Assembly: GCA_019022495.1 (NCBI GenBank)
Contig: JAFEKR010000007.1
Location: forward strand, 62,001-126,000
Source: Epichloe hybrida
Lineage: Eukaryota; Ascomycota; Sordariomycetes; Hypocreales; Clavicipitaceae
Direction: 5' to 3'
Length of the DNA: 64,000 bases
The translations under genes were made by a program, and so were the position numbers. Position 1 is the first letter of the stretch, and each line of letters begins with the position of its first letter. Under the pieces are notes generated by a model. The model was given only the letters and a program-made list of their open reading frames with translations. It was not told the origin of the DNA and did no database searches. Below are positions 23,329 through 35,599 of the stretch, one piece after another.

Positions 23329-23581
23329 GTTCCGTCGGGAAGCTGTAACTCGCGTGAGCAAGTAAAGTGGTCGTGAAGTCGTGACTGGGGGTGGGTGTAC
23401 AGAATCTGTCACAGGATGGAGCAGGCAGTAAGTTGGACGGGGGGTTACAGTAAATCTCGGCTGCAACAAAGTTGATCTCGTATCCAGGGTGGAGCCTCTG
23501 AATCCGAATTAGGTAGGCGGTAAAGAATCTCTGCATATGCTTAGCATATGCTAAAGACCATAGTGTATTAGTGCGAAGTTC

Positions 23582-23640
23582 ATTAATTCGTCAATTCGTC
23601 AATTCGTCAATTCGTCAATCAATTCGTCAATCAATTCATT
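23582..23640. repeat. 9-bp tandem repeat (AATTCGTCA) inside M1
   Basis: Six copies of AATTCGTCA, some spaced by ATCA, in the left arm of M1. Confidence 0.85.
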
Positions 23641-24187
23641 AGTTATAGGGGTTATATGCCCTATAATATAGTGCTATAACCTTGCATATGCTAGGCATAT
23701 CTCCTTAGACACGGTTCACCTTGTGGAGTCACTTCTACCAGGGTCTGTATCTAATTGGACAGAAGTGGATTAGAGGTACATTCGCTTATATATAAATAGG
23801 CTAATAATATATATACTCCTAATTTTTATTGTACAAACTACTACACTACACTTTAGTGTGCTTATGAAGTCACTGGCCTCATAGCAGGGGGCCTGTGGGG
23901 CCCCCACTGATCCATAAGGTAGACCGTGTCTAATGTTAGACCGCGAAGCTAGGGTTTGATATGACCACCTCTATTAAGTTATCTAACCTTATAAGAGGGT
24001 GCAGACTACGGTTTAAATACCTAAGTACCTCTACTATAAGTAAGGTACTAATATAGTACTAAAACATACTATATAGTTATAGAGATTATAGAAAATAACT
24101 AGCTAGGGGTAGACTCTTATCTTAGCTAGTTAAGTAATAAGACTATTATATAGTAGGGATTAATTATACCCTTATAAGTATAATACA

Positions 24188-25853
24188 CCCCCCTAGGGGA
24201 CCTTATTTAAGGTTCCCTATAATAAATCTAAATTAATTAAATTAGTTAAATTAATCCTATAATATTTAAATTAATTCTATAGTATAAAAAAGTAGTTAAT
24301 TTATTATAATCTTATCTAATTTAAGGTTATTATATAATACTTATTCTTTAGGTTCTTTACTAAGCATACTAGAGGGTAGTTATATAAGCCCTAATACCTT
24401 ATAAAAGCTAGTAAAAGTATTCCCTATAAGAGGCTTTATAAGGCTATTAGTAATTATCTCTTTAGTAGTAATTTAAGTAATATTAAAAGTTCCTTTTATA
24501 ACCTCTTAATAAAGCTAGTAGTAATAAATATCTATATACTAAAGCTTTATAATAAGCTTAATAAATTTTTCTTTAAGGAGGTAAATTATTTATATATTAT
24601 TATATTTGATTTTAAGTGTATTATCTCCTAGGCATAGCCTAACCTCTTAATATAATTATCTAAAGGCTATAAGCTCTTTACTATAGTAAGAAAGCACTAG
24701 GAGCTTTACTTTAGTTAATAAAGTTATTATAGTAACTTACTTACTTACCTTAAAAAGTATAGGTTCTTTAAAGAACTTTATAATATAGCCTTATAAGCTT
24801 TTTTATATTATAATATTATTAGTAAAGGAAGTATTACTATATACTTCTAATTTAGGGTTATTACTACTATATTTAATTACTAGGTTTACTTATATATACT
24901 TATACTTAAGGGCTCTTTTAGCTACTTCTATATACTATAGCCCTAGGTTTTATAAGTATTATAAAAGTTATAAAGCTATAAAAGTAATATTAGGTCTTAA
25001 AACTATTTTTAGGTATAGTAAGGTTTTAATTAGAGATTAATATCTCTTTAGATCTTATGCGCTAACCTCTCCTTTAAAAGGTTTAAGTAATATAATAGTT
25101 ATTAAAGCTATAGGTCTTTATTAAGGGATTTTTATATTAAATTTAATAGTAGCTTTATCCTAGTAAGATTTCTAATTAAGCTATACCTTCCTATTAGTAT
25201 AATCTCTAATAATTTTAATGCCTAGGAACTATCTTAATTCTCTAAGGTTTTTAATATTATACTTTATAAAGAGTCTTTTGTAAAATTTATTATATAAATG
25301 TGATTTCCCTTTAGTAAATAAGGTAATAAGGTTATCTATATAGAAGAAGATAATTAACTTATCCTTAATAAACATATAAACGTCTTTAAAGATCTATATA
25401 AAGCCTTTACTAATTAGCTAGCTAATTAGCTCTTTTATTTATAGAAGGGGAGCTCTCTGTAGCTTATAGACTACTCTAAGAAGCTTTAGGTAGGCTTATT
25501 TATCTCTATAGCCTAGAGGTACTTTATAGTAAACCTCTTTATTAAGGCCTAAATTTAGGAATACTATAATAAAGTTATACTAGTATACCTCTAGGTTAAA
25601 GTAGCTTATAATAGCTATAAGTAGCCTAAATATATTAGTAGCTAGGGTTACTACTTTAGTAAATAAATATCCCTTTAGCTAATAATTTCTAAGAATATAG
25701 AGGTAAGCTTTATATTATAGGAGGTAACCTTATTTATTTAATTTATAAGAGAAAACCTAAGTAAGTCCTAGAAGCTTTATATAAGTAAGGATATTAGCTC
25801 TTAGTACCTTCTTAGCTACTATTCTATTAATAATTCTATTTTACTCTTTATCT
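24188..25853 (-). pseudogene. Reverse transcriptase/RNase H remnant of element A
   Basis: On the minus strand near 25480-25310 the Copia motif order is readable: a leucine-rich LKLLRVVYKLQRAPLL block, then KDVYMFI and LIIFFYIDNLI. The last is the reverse-transcriptase FYVDD site with the second catalytic Asp turned to Asn (25342-25331). Many TAG/TAA codons sit where TGG or CAG/CAA is expected, as RIP produces. No product can be made. Confidence 0.75.
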
Positions 25854-26099
25854 TATACTTTATAAAATAAAACCTTCGCACAAACTTCCGCACCGCTCTA
25901 AAGGTCCGGAATCGCCTCTAAAATACAAACCACATTAATATTTAAATTCCTTGCCTCCGTTTACCCCCCCCCATAATATTGCATCGCAATAGAGCTAGTG
26001 ATAGGAGTGCAGATATACTAATAGTAATTAACTTAGGAGAAAGGGGGCTAGCATAGAGCTACCACTACCTAAACATAAGAATAGGATAGTTTAACGTTT

Positions 26100-27400
26100 A
26101 GAGTAGTAAGAACAACCCTATGACAGACTAGATCCAATTTAAACATCTAGATAATACAAAATACTATAATAAAATCGCAAGCCTTATCCCTAGTAATAAA
26201 GTTACTTAGGTGTAGTGTATTACTAAAGCTATTGCTAGGTAGGTAGCGGACTATACCTAAGCTAAAGCAAAGGCAATAAACTATAATAATAGTAATATCT
26301 ATACCACTAAAGAAGCCCTTAAATAAGCCCTTAAAGAGGCTATTAAAGAAGGAACTAAAGGAAGTAACACTCTAACCTAGGCAAGTATTACTGCTAGCCT
26401 AGCTTCTAAATAAATAAATAGCTTACCTCCCCCTCTCTAGATCCCTAGTAGATAGGACTAAGAGGTACTTATTAAAGGGAACACTATCTAGGAATTGCTC
26501 TAGTCTAGGGGCGCGGAAGATATAGTAATAGTAGTAAACAGAGCTATAGGCTAGGCTATAGTAGTAGTAGCTAGAAGACTCCCTAGTAAGGATATAATTA
26601 TTACCTTTAAAGGAAACGCTACCTAATATAAAGAAGACTAAAAATAGATTACTAAAGCATTTAGGCTAGAGGTAGCCCTCTACTATTACATGCTTAGCGT
26701 TATTATTAAAGGATTCCTAACTAAACACGCCTCTCTTAAGAACCTAGCAATAGAAATTAGAAAAGCTAATAAGGTAAACATAGTAAAGGTAATAGCGAGA
26801 TAACCCTAGGGTAAAGGCGCCTAAAGAACTACTCTAATACTAGGCCTAGCTAAAGTAGAAAATACTAATAAGATATACTAAAATAGTATAGTCTTTAAAG
26901 CAAAGCTTTTCTAAACCAAACTATACAACAAGACCTTATAACCCTAATAATGCTATAATTACTTCTAAATAAGCTATATAGCTAAGTTCTATAAGGTAGC
27001 ACTAAGGTGTAGTAGGTATAGAGCTAGCTATTATAAAGATAGAGAGTCCTCCTACCCTATAAAAGACAGATAGGTAAAGAAGAACTATATCCTATGCTTT
27101 AGACTACACCTGGCCTAGTTAAGGGACTATCCTGTCCTAAAAGAGAAGTAAAACGCTACTAAAGTAGGATATCTTAAACAGCCCTCCTGCTTCGCTACCT
27201 GCTCCCTAAGTAAAGGCTTAACCGCACCCTATAAGAGACCTAGCATAGTAGTGGAACCTATTATTATAGTAAGTAGAAAGAGAGAACGCCCTATAAATAT
27301 AGAATAAAGCGCTAAACAACCGAGATTAGGAAGCATTAGATAATATATAGAGTGACTTAGAGCTAGAATAGAGCTAGCATAAGATAGCAGTAACTAACAG
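26100..27400 (+). pseudogene. LINE ORF1 (zinc-knuckle, Gag-like) remnant
   Basis: Near 26940-27160 the conceptual reading shows three tandem zinc-knuckle-like blocks, starting QCYNYF..SYIAKFYK, then LRCSRYRASYYK, then CFRLHLA..RDYPVLK. In Tad elements these read as CxxC..GHxxxxC knuckles. Several cysteines are now tyrosine (TGT to TAT), as expected from G-to-A RIP on the sense strand. Boundaries are approximate. Stops are frequent. Confidence 0.65.
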
Positions 27401-27419
27401 CCCCCCTAATTAATATAAT

Positions 27420-30400
27420 AATGTTATAAGTCCTTTTCTAAAACGTAAATAAGAAAAACAAACTAGTATATATAGCGCTCTATTACTAGACTAACATAGA
27501 TATAATCGTAATCTAAGAATAGGAACACACAAGAAACCCATGGCCCCTGGCACCAGGCCTCGCCTAGTTCTAACTCGCGCATTATAATAGACGTAATATA
27601 GTATATATAAATAAGAAACACAGAGTAAGGTTATGGTTAGCCTAGGGAGGGACTAACTAGTCGCTAGTAGAACTATAAGGAGTTAATATCTACTCCCTTT
27701 ACTTAGAGGGATATAGTAATAACTAGAATACCCCTATTTACATAATTAACCTAGAAAAGCCCCGTAACTAAAGCATATTCATAGGTAACTTTAACTAAAA
27801 GCACCCCCTCTAGGATAAGCTAGATAGGAAAACCAATAAAGCAGACAAACTACTAGAGTTTATAGACTAGTAAAGGCTTAGACTTATTACACCCTAGGGC
27901 AAACCTATAAGATAATATAAAGATAATAGAGATAGCACTATTAATCTAGCATAGGCCACGCTAGACATTAGAGTTTACTATAAAGGTACTAAAGACATCC
28001 CTAGATCTAACTATATCTCACAACTAATCAGTATCTTTAACAAATAGCAGGAAGCTATCCCTCAGGTCCTTAGATATATATGGGGAGCTATAAACTAACT
28101 ACACGCAAAGGCGGAGGCTGTAATTAGACTCCAGCCTAAAAACGCGCTAGACCCTTATAATAAAGAGGGAATAAATAACTACGTAATATGGCTTATCATA
28201 AGCTTATAATAGATTACGGATAAGGCAGTCCTAAAGAAGGCCTAGGGACTCCCTAGCCTAGAGGTATAGTAGTTAAGGAAAGCCTAAGAGTTAGTTAGTA
28301 AAGTAAGGTAAGCTAAGAGATAATAGAGACGCCAGAGGACTAACATAAACTAGTAAGCCTATACTAAGGTAGATAAGGACTAAGAACGTATTATAAGGGA
28401 AGAGAAAAGAAACGCATAGAGGGATGTATTATAAAAGGCTAATACATAGGAAAAAGATAGAGGGGTCTAAAGGCTTAAGAGGTAGGCCTAACTTTAAAGC
28501 TAGGCCCCCCTAGAGCTCCCTAGACTCCCTAAGCTAGAAAGAAGCAAAAACGACCCTAACCTAGCTACTACACATAATAATAAGGCTAGTGTACTAGCAC
28601 AAAGATTCTTCCCTAAGCTAACGGCAGACCTCTTACACATACTAGACCTCTCCTTCCTAGAGCTAGAAAACACACTACTACTAGACAAAGAATAATTTAG
28701 GTAAGAGAAGATTAATAATATCCTAGTAAACATAGCTAGCTAGAAGGCGCTAGGAGATAATAAACTCCTAGCAGGCCTTATTAAAGCTTATAATAACCTA
28801 GCTAAAGATACTATAGCTAGGCTCCTAAATATAGTCCTAGAAATAGGATACTTCCTAGCCCGCTTCTAAACCATAAGAGTAATAGTAATTAGGAAACCTA
28901 GCAAAACCACTAAGAAAATAAGGAGAGCTAATACGTAAAGACTAATCTTACTACTTAATATAGTAGGAAAGATTATAGAAGTAGTAATAGCAAAGTAACT
29001 TATAGCCTTTGCTAAGGTAGAGGGACTACTCCCTAAACTCTAGATAAGTAATAGGATAAATAGATTAACAGAAACTATAATAAGAGTCCTTATTAAATAC
29101 ATTAGGGAGGCTTAGGGAAGGGGCGGTATTGCCTTACTAGCGTAAATAGATATATCTTTAGTATTTAATAGAGTTAGTTACCTATACCTAATACACTTAC
29201 TTATAAAGATAGGAGTTCTGTAATAGCTAATAGTAGTAATATAAAGCTTCCTTACAGATAGAATAAGCTAGCTTAGCTTTAATAAAGAACTCTCTAGACT
29301 ATTTGTAATTAAGGCTAGCACCCTATAAGGATTACCCCTCTCCCTAATTCTCTTCCTACTTTACTTAGTAGAGCTTTATATTTACCTTTAGGCTATCCTA
29401 GGCATAGTAGCTATAGGATTCGCGGATAACATAAATATAGCAGCCTTTAGTAAGAATATAATATAGACCTAGAGAAGACTTAAAGCTACGTAGAAAATCT
29501 ATAAGGAATAGGTAAAGCAAGTAAGAGTTAAGTTTAACCTAGCTAAAACTAAACTTATACACTTTAGTAGGTCCTATAGACCTCCCTAGGCTAGAGTCTA
29601 ACTTAGAGCAAAGGAGATAGTGCCTATAGAATCATGTAAATTCCTAGGAGTATAGGTTAATAGGAAACTTAACTAAAGCGCCTATAGAAATATCCTTAAG
29701 GGTAAGTTAGCCTAGCAGTAGCTTGCACTCTCTAAGCTAGCAGCATTAGCCTAGGGATATAGCTTTAGAGATACTAAACTCCTATATATATAGGTAGTCT
29801 AACCTATCCTTACCTATAGAGCAAGCGCTTACTACACCCCTACTAAGAAGGGGGGATAGCTAAGAGAAGTAGTAAAAAGCTTTATAGCAGACTAATTAGC
29901 CTACCTCTGGATTATCACAGGGGCGTTTAAGGCCATACCTATCGCATAACTAGAAGTTAAGACCTATGTCCCCCCCCTTAACCTCTACTTAAATAAGATA
30001 AAGCAGAGGTTTAAAGACAGAATTATTAATAGTAGGATAGCAAGGATAATCTAAGCCACAGCTAACTTAGTTACAACAGTACTACGCCATAGAAGAAGAC
30101 CCTTACCTATTAATAATAAACTAGACGCAAACCTAGATAAGGAATAGAAGAAACAATAGAAGGACTAGTATAACAAAGAGAGGCTAGCCCGGAGTAAACA
30201 CGTCAGAGAACTAACTAAAGACCGCCTACCCTCCTATAACCCAAAGGAAATCTAGGAATTTCACACTAATATAGATAAGCACGTCTCTTTAACAATTATC
30301 CAACTACGCATAGGAAAGATAGGCCTAAATAAGTTCCTATTCTAAAGAAAGGTTCCTAGGGTGGTTTCGCCCCTATGTAGCTACGGTTAAGCTATAGAAG

Positions 30401-30720
30401 ACTAATACTACATACTAGTTAATTACAGCAAATATAACCACAGGCAACCTTGGCAGTAATGGCCTACTAACGCATAGGAGGCGAGGCTAGCCCTAAATGA
30501 ACCTTAAAAAGCAAAATATTTAGCTAAATAGTTCCTTAGTATAAGATAACTCTAATATTACTTATTAGCATAGGAGCTAGCTATAAGACAGCTTGGAATA
30601 CCGCCAAACCTAGGCTAAATCCGTTAATAAATAGAAAACCTTCTAATTACAAATCTAGTATAAGGGATAGAACAGATAGTGTAAGCACGGAGGCAGGCTA
30701 AGGGAGGGACTAATTTTATA
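27420..30720 (+). pseudogene. LINE ORF2 (endonuclease + reverse transcriptase) remnant
   Basis: An endonuclease part at about 27430-28100 contains a reading similar to GDFNxxHP (IGNFN then KHP near 27782-27805). The reverse transcriptase spans about 28900-29700: IDISLVFNRVSYLYL near 29145, SFLTDR near 29250, GLPLSLILFLLY near 29330-29370, and GFADN near 29416-29430 (FADD with the second Asp changed to Asn). K-x-KLIHFSR follows near 29545-29575. The C-terminal segment with AYYTPT, TYVPPLNLYLNKIKQRF and a terminal Cys/His cluster fits Tad ORF2. Dense TAA/TAG stops show RIP inactivation. Confidence 0.75.
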
Positions 30721-32441
30721 ATTTATAATTATAACAGAGAACATTCAGATCTAGAACTATTATTAGATTAATTTTAACTATAAACTCCAGGTATCATAAG
30801 TCCCACTAGCCTGCCGCCACCCTTACTCTAAGCCGAATTTAAGCCACCACCTTATTCCTCCTCTAGGATAGAAATTATATCCATAGCCACCTAGTCACGA
30901 TTTTTCGCAGGGATAATAGTAAGCAAGAGACGGTTTATCTCCGCTACGCGCGCGTTAAGGCATATAAGCCAAAAGATAAGCTTAGTATGCTATTCCTTAG
31001 AGGAACTAGCCTAGTCTAGGCCTGCTACTAAGGCGCTTCGTTTCTTCTTTGCCTAATTACTAGCATAAAGCTTCTTAACCTAGTCCTAGAAGCCTTCTAG
31101 GGCCTATTAAGGAAAATATTAAAGCTAGAACAAACCTGCCACCAAGCTAGAACAGACTTACCACACCCCTATTAGCTATAGAAGCCTAGGTCTTAACTAA
31201 CTACTAATGCTTATTTTAATTACTAGATAAGTTTAGCTAAAACAGCAGATTAGACATAGAACTAAGCTAGAGTAAGGGCAATTATTAATTATTACCTAAT
31301 AGTATTAATAGTTCTAAACCTAACAGTTAAAACACGCGTTAGTAGCCGCCCCTATCTAGCAAGTTAGCCCTATTACTAAGCTAGAGTAGGACTAACCTAC
31401 TAATAACAAGATAGCACTAGTGCCTAAGGTCCTAAACCAAATAAGATTCGCAGGAAACGCATTAAACTTCTCTTAGTTCACTAAGCTAAAGCAAATTAGC
31501 AGCGGACTAGGCCTAGAGCAGAAGCAAATATAACTTATAGATAGACCCTTCTCTGTAACCTATGCGTATTGCTTTTTGGTTATAGACTTCCTTAGGAAGT
31601 CCTTATACTTATAAGATTCCTAGGTAAATTAGAGCTAGATAAGTAGCAACACTAGAGTACTCATAGCTTCTAGCGCTATTATGCTAGATTTAGTCTAAAT
31701 CTACAACAAATATTAGCAAATAACCTAAGACTAGCCTAGGATAGCCTTAAATAGCTAGAAAGAAAAGAAGAACCCATAGGAAGTTTAATATAAAGAGAAG
31801 AAAGAGACTAGGACCCTAGGGGGGGAGAGCTCTCTTTTATACTTATAGAGAGGGGGGGGGGGATAATTTAAATAACTTGCTTAAAAACAAAGCATAACGT
31901 AATTAACAAATCTAATAACACACAAGCAATCTCAACCTAGGACCGCCCTAGTCTAGGGCTATAACTACCCTCCCCTAGTGCTAATTAAATAAAACTAGGT
32001 GCTTAGACTTTACTAGACATATAAGGCAGGAATAGGCTAGAGATAGCTAAAAAGTAAGGCTATAGGAGAGTAAGCATAAGAGTAAATAAGAAGTGAATTA
32101 ACACTACAAATCTAGATTCACTCTACCCTAGCCTAAAGCAAAGAGACTTAGGACAGGCGTGTTATTATACTAGAGCAGAACCGCAAGGGGCCTATAAACT
32201 CTTATTCTACATATCTTTCCTTTCTTTTTCTTTTTAATAGGATAAGGCTAGCGTAAGCTAGTAATAAACACCTATAATAGGAAACACACTAAGCGGCGCA
32301 GACCTGTTACAGGGCCGGCGCCGGCCTGTACACAGACATAAGGGGGTTTTTCTTCCTAGTATAGGGTTTTCCCTTTTAACTTAGTAGTAGGAGTACTAGT
32401 AATAGCTATCTATAGAGCTAACTAGCGTAAATAATATAATA
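30721..32441 (+). other. Distal 3' part of the LINE interval, unassigned
   Basis: About 1.7 kb downstream of the last recognisable ORF2 motif and before the right target duplication. I recognise no domain. It has G tracts at about 31852-31861 and a GC-rich palindrome at 32311-32331 (CAGGGCCGGCGCCGGCCTG core). It may be a long 3' UTR or hold another nested fragment. Confidence 0.4.
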
Positions 32442-32456
32442 TATACTTTATAAAAT

Positions 32457-33524
32457 TCCTTTTCTTTAGGATAACTAGCTAGATTATTATAATATACTAG
32501 AGGAGGAGAAAGTCTAAATATAGCTAAGATAGTAGGGAATTAAACCCTGATAGCATTATTAATTATTTCCATAGGCAAGTTACTCTTAGTAATAGGGTAG
32601 TTTACTTAGAGGTATCTTTTATAACTTATTAAAGTATCTATAAGCTACTTATTAATATTTACTCTTATAAGGGTTTGCTTAACTATCTTATTAAAGTTAA
32701 TTTTAGTATAATACTTAATAGTCTTACTTAAAGGTATTATATTTCTCTTAAGCTCCTTAATCTTATCTTAAAGAGATATATACCTTAAGGTTATTTACTT
32801 ATACTTAGGCCTAAGGGTTATTATAAACTATAAGTAATATTCTTATAAGGCCTTTATAAGGCTCTAAAATTAACTATTAAAGACCTAATAATAACTACTA
32901 AGGACTATAAACTAAGCACTATCTTTAGTATTATTAGGTTATTAAGGGTACTAAAAATAGCTCTCTTTAGTTACCTTAATATCTTTAGGTAAGCTTTCCT
33001 TAGGTTCTAGTAAGCTCTTAGTTATAGCTCTAGTACTATATAAGCATATTTAAACTCCTAAGGTCTTAGTTATAAATAATTAACTTTATATAGCTTTTAC
33101 TACCTTTCTCTTTACTAGAGTCCTATTTCCTATAAGGATTAAAGGCTTAGGAGGGTAGTCTAGCTATATTTTTAAATTAGGATTAATAAAGACCTAGATT
33201 CTTTCTTTAATAGCTCTTACCTTAACTATTTTATACTATAGGTCCTAATAGTAAGGCTTCTATAGCTTAATAGCTAGCTTATTACTTTTTAAAGATTCCT
33301 TAGATATTATAAGATATTCTATAGTGTTATTATTAAACTAATAAACAGTGGTATTTAATCCTAGTGTACTAGGGCTGCTTAATTACAATATTAATAAATT
33401 TAGCCTCTCTTTTCCTAGGTATATACTGATTTATTTAAAGATTAAATAATAGGATAATTTAAAGAGAAAAGTACTAATTTAGAAGAAAGGTATAATAATT
33501 ATAAACACTACGTAATTACTACTA
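32457..33524 (-). pseudogene. Upstream (5') coding remnant of element A
   Basis: On the minus strand this is the part of element A before its reverse transcriptase. Conceptual readings are mostly open apart from RIP-type stops (for example a block KIVKVRAIKERI, then VFINPNLKI, near 33230-33150), but I cannot match it to Gag, protease or integrase with confidence. At about 1.07 kb it is too short for all three. Confidence 0.45.
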
Positions 33525-33709
33525 TATTAGACCACAAAGCTAGGGTTTAATATAACTACCTTTATTAAGTTATTTAACCCTATAAGAGGGTATAAACTAT
33601 GGTTTAAATACCTAAGTACCTTTACTATAGGTAAGGTACTAATACAGTGCTAAAACATACTATATAGTTATAGAGATTATGGAAAATAACTAGCTAGGGG
33701 TGGACTCTT
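33525..33709 (-). repeat. Right LTR of element A, first part
   Basis: Matches 23934-24118 at the same length (185 bases) with mainly C/T and G/A differences. It is broken by element B at CTCTT, and its remaining 67 bases are at 47212-47278. Confidence 0.9.
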
Positions 33710-34199
33710 TGTTGGTATCTACAGGATACTATTAACCTACGCGTAGGGTTTTCAGGGTGGACTAAAGTGCACGTAATTATTATATATTCTAGTCTATCTA
33801 AGCAAGTAAAAGAGGGATTAAATAGAAGTAAAGAGAGTACGCTATTTATTATAGGAAAAGAGGCCTTAATTAAGGTTATTAGCAAAGAGGCCACATATGC
33901 TAACCCTAATCGCGGCGCGGTTAGGCTAGACATATAGGTTCGCAATGCAACGCGCTTACCTAATCAGAGGCGCGTACCCTTATTAATATTATGCTTATTC
34001 TAACACTAGAAACTCTCTCTTTTTAATATAATTATTAACGAATAATATTAATAAGAGAAGTGAATAGGAATTAAGGAACAAATAAGATTAAATAATCACG
34101 AATAATATCATAAGAAAAGGGTAAGGGGAAGGGGTATAATAAATAATAAAATCTAATCTATAAGCCTATGTAAGGATAAGTAAGCCTAATTCTTAACAC

Positions 34200-34465
34200 C
34201 TTTAATCTCATTAGATTAACATAAACGTTATAATTGCGTAACCTACCCTTCTATCCTAATAGTTGCCTTGCTGCTTGTGATAAACCTCTTAAATGCCTTA
34301 TTTAGCAATGCCTTCGTAAATGCATTAGCAAGGTTATCATTCCTATTAATCCATCTAATCTCGTAGATCTCTCGTCGCTTGTACAATTGACAAAGGGCTA
34401 TAATATTAATTATAAGACGCTTCTCCTTTATAGTACTAAGCTTAATAAGGTATTTATATAAAGAG
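34200..34465 (-). pseudogene. RNase H end of element B polyprotein
   Basis: Minus-strand reading RREIYEIRWINRNDNLANAF, then TKALLNKAFKRFI and TIRIEG, is the standard C-terminus of fungal Copia polyproteins. The upstream part continues at 41588 after element C: SEIYSMVTSANMAHAVLTTL, then RLIT, and IPVIIYTNLYSLYKCLIKL, with TDS changed to TNL in the RNase H core. Together they show clean insertion of C into one reading frame. Confidence 0.8.
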
Positions 34466-35294
34466 TGTTAAAAATAAGACCTATTTTTAGCCCTTTTCTA
34501 GTCAAAGAACCTTCTTATTACTAGCTTGCTTTGCAAGTCTGACAGCTGCACTGCAGCTGTTAACGGTCGCGAGGGCAGCTGTCAATGACTGCGTCGCAGC
34601 TGTCAACAGCTGCGACCGACCGTGTGGATGACTAATTAGTCAATTGCGTTGTGGCTGCAAGTGTGGCTATAACCACGCTACTAGTAATTAGGTAAGCTAG
34701 GGTGACGTAAGCTAGGGTAATGTAAGCAGGTTACCTTACACATAACTTACCCTATAGCTATCTTTAACAATGATTTTCTCTTTATCTAGAGGTTATACAA
34801 AAGTTTCATATATAGCAAATTAAAGCTTAAAGATAGGGCTTTCTTTTTATGCAAGGTTATTTTTTAGACTAAAAGTTAGTGCATATAGGTTACTAGCTAG
34901 TATAGTGGTAAGTTGATTTTTTAGTTTTTGCATATAAATGAATTTTATAGAAAATCAAAAGTGGCCTGTAAGACCCTGCTAGCGGCCTGGATCCACTAAT
35001 ATAGTTAGTAAGTCTATAAGAGAAAGAAAATCTTTTTAACTAGCTAGATAGCTAGTCCTCTTAACTAACAATAGCCGCATTACCTATATAACGTATCTAA
35101 TTAATTCTATTACTCTATAAGATATTATAAAAGTAATCTAAATTAAATTCTATTAGTTAATAACTGCCATAACCTTCCGTTACGTTACGTTAATTAATTT
35201 AACGTTGCGGCCCTATCAGTCCCTGACCGTAGAGCTTACACTTATACAGCTGTTGCTAGCTGGCAGCTAGTAACTAGCTCCTTACATTTTAATA
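34466..35294 (+). repeat. Left LTR of element C
   Basis: An 829-bp direct repeat of 40752-41582. Differences are almost all C/T and G/A. Its long palindromic CAGCTG-rich block (34545-34615) is unusual for an LTR. Confidence 0.9.
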
Positions 35295-35351
35295 GGTTAT
35301 GAGCCTGGCTCTATTACTATAGATTCCTTTTAGGTTATTTTGTGTGCGAAT

Positions 35352-35590
35352 ACAGAAGACTTCCCTTCTATAAAAAAGGAAGGACCTGTAAGAAAGAAGC
35401 TTTTCCCTTCTATAAAAAGGAATTAATTATAGCTATAGAAGACTTCCCTTCTATAAAAAAGGAAGGATCTGCGAGATAGAAGCTTTTTCCCTTCTATAAA
35501 AAGGAATAAATTTTAAATACAGAAGACTTCCCTTCTATAAAAAAGGAAGGACCCGCGATATAGAAGCTTTTCCCTTCTATAAAAAGGAAA
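35352..35590 (+). repeat. Three tandem copies of about 85 bp in the leader of element C
   Basis: Units begin at 35352, 35437 and 35521. Each contains the dyad CCCTTCTATAAAAAAGGAAGG and a second dyad CCCTTCTATAAAAAGG, so the leader RNA could form a series of similar hairpins. Confidence 0.88.
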
Positions 35591-35599
35591 ATAGATACT

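Larger units (their letters stand above)
25869..32441 (+). mobile_element. Tad-like non-LTR retrotransposon (LINE) inserted in element A
   Basis: About 6.57 kb with a 15-bp target duplication, TATACTTTATAAAAT, at 25854-25868 and 32442-32456. It carries a zinc-knuckle ORF1 and an endonuclease/reverse-transcriptase ORF2, both RIP-inactivated, in the order typical of the Tad/I group in filamentous fungi. The 3' end is AT-rich without a long poly-A. The 5' portion (25869-26020) retains CpG-rich and C-tract sequence that RIP does not attack. Confidence 0.83.

Noticed and set aside
23329..23469. N-terminal extension of the monooxygenase to 23469
   Set aside because: It would run into the M1 left TIR, and the FAD motif already sits at the normal distance from the start at 23328.
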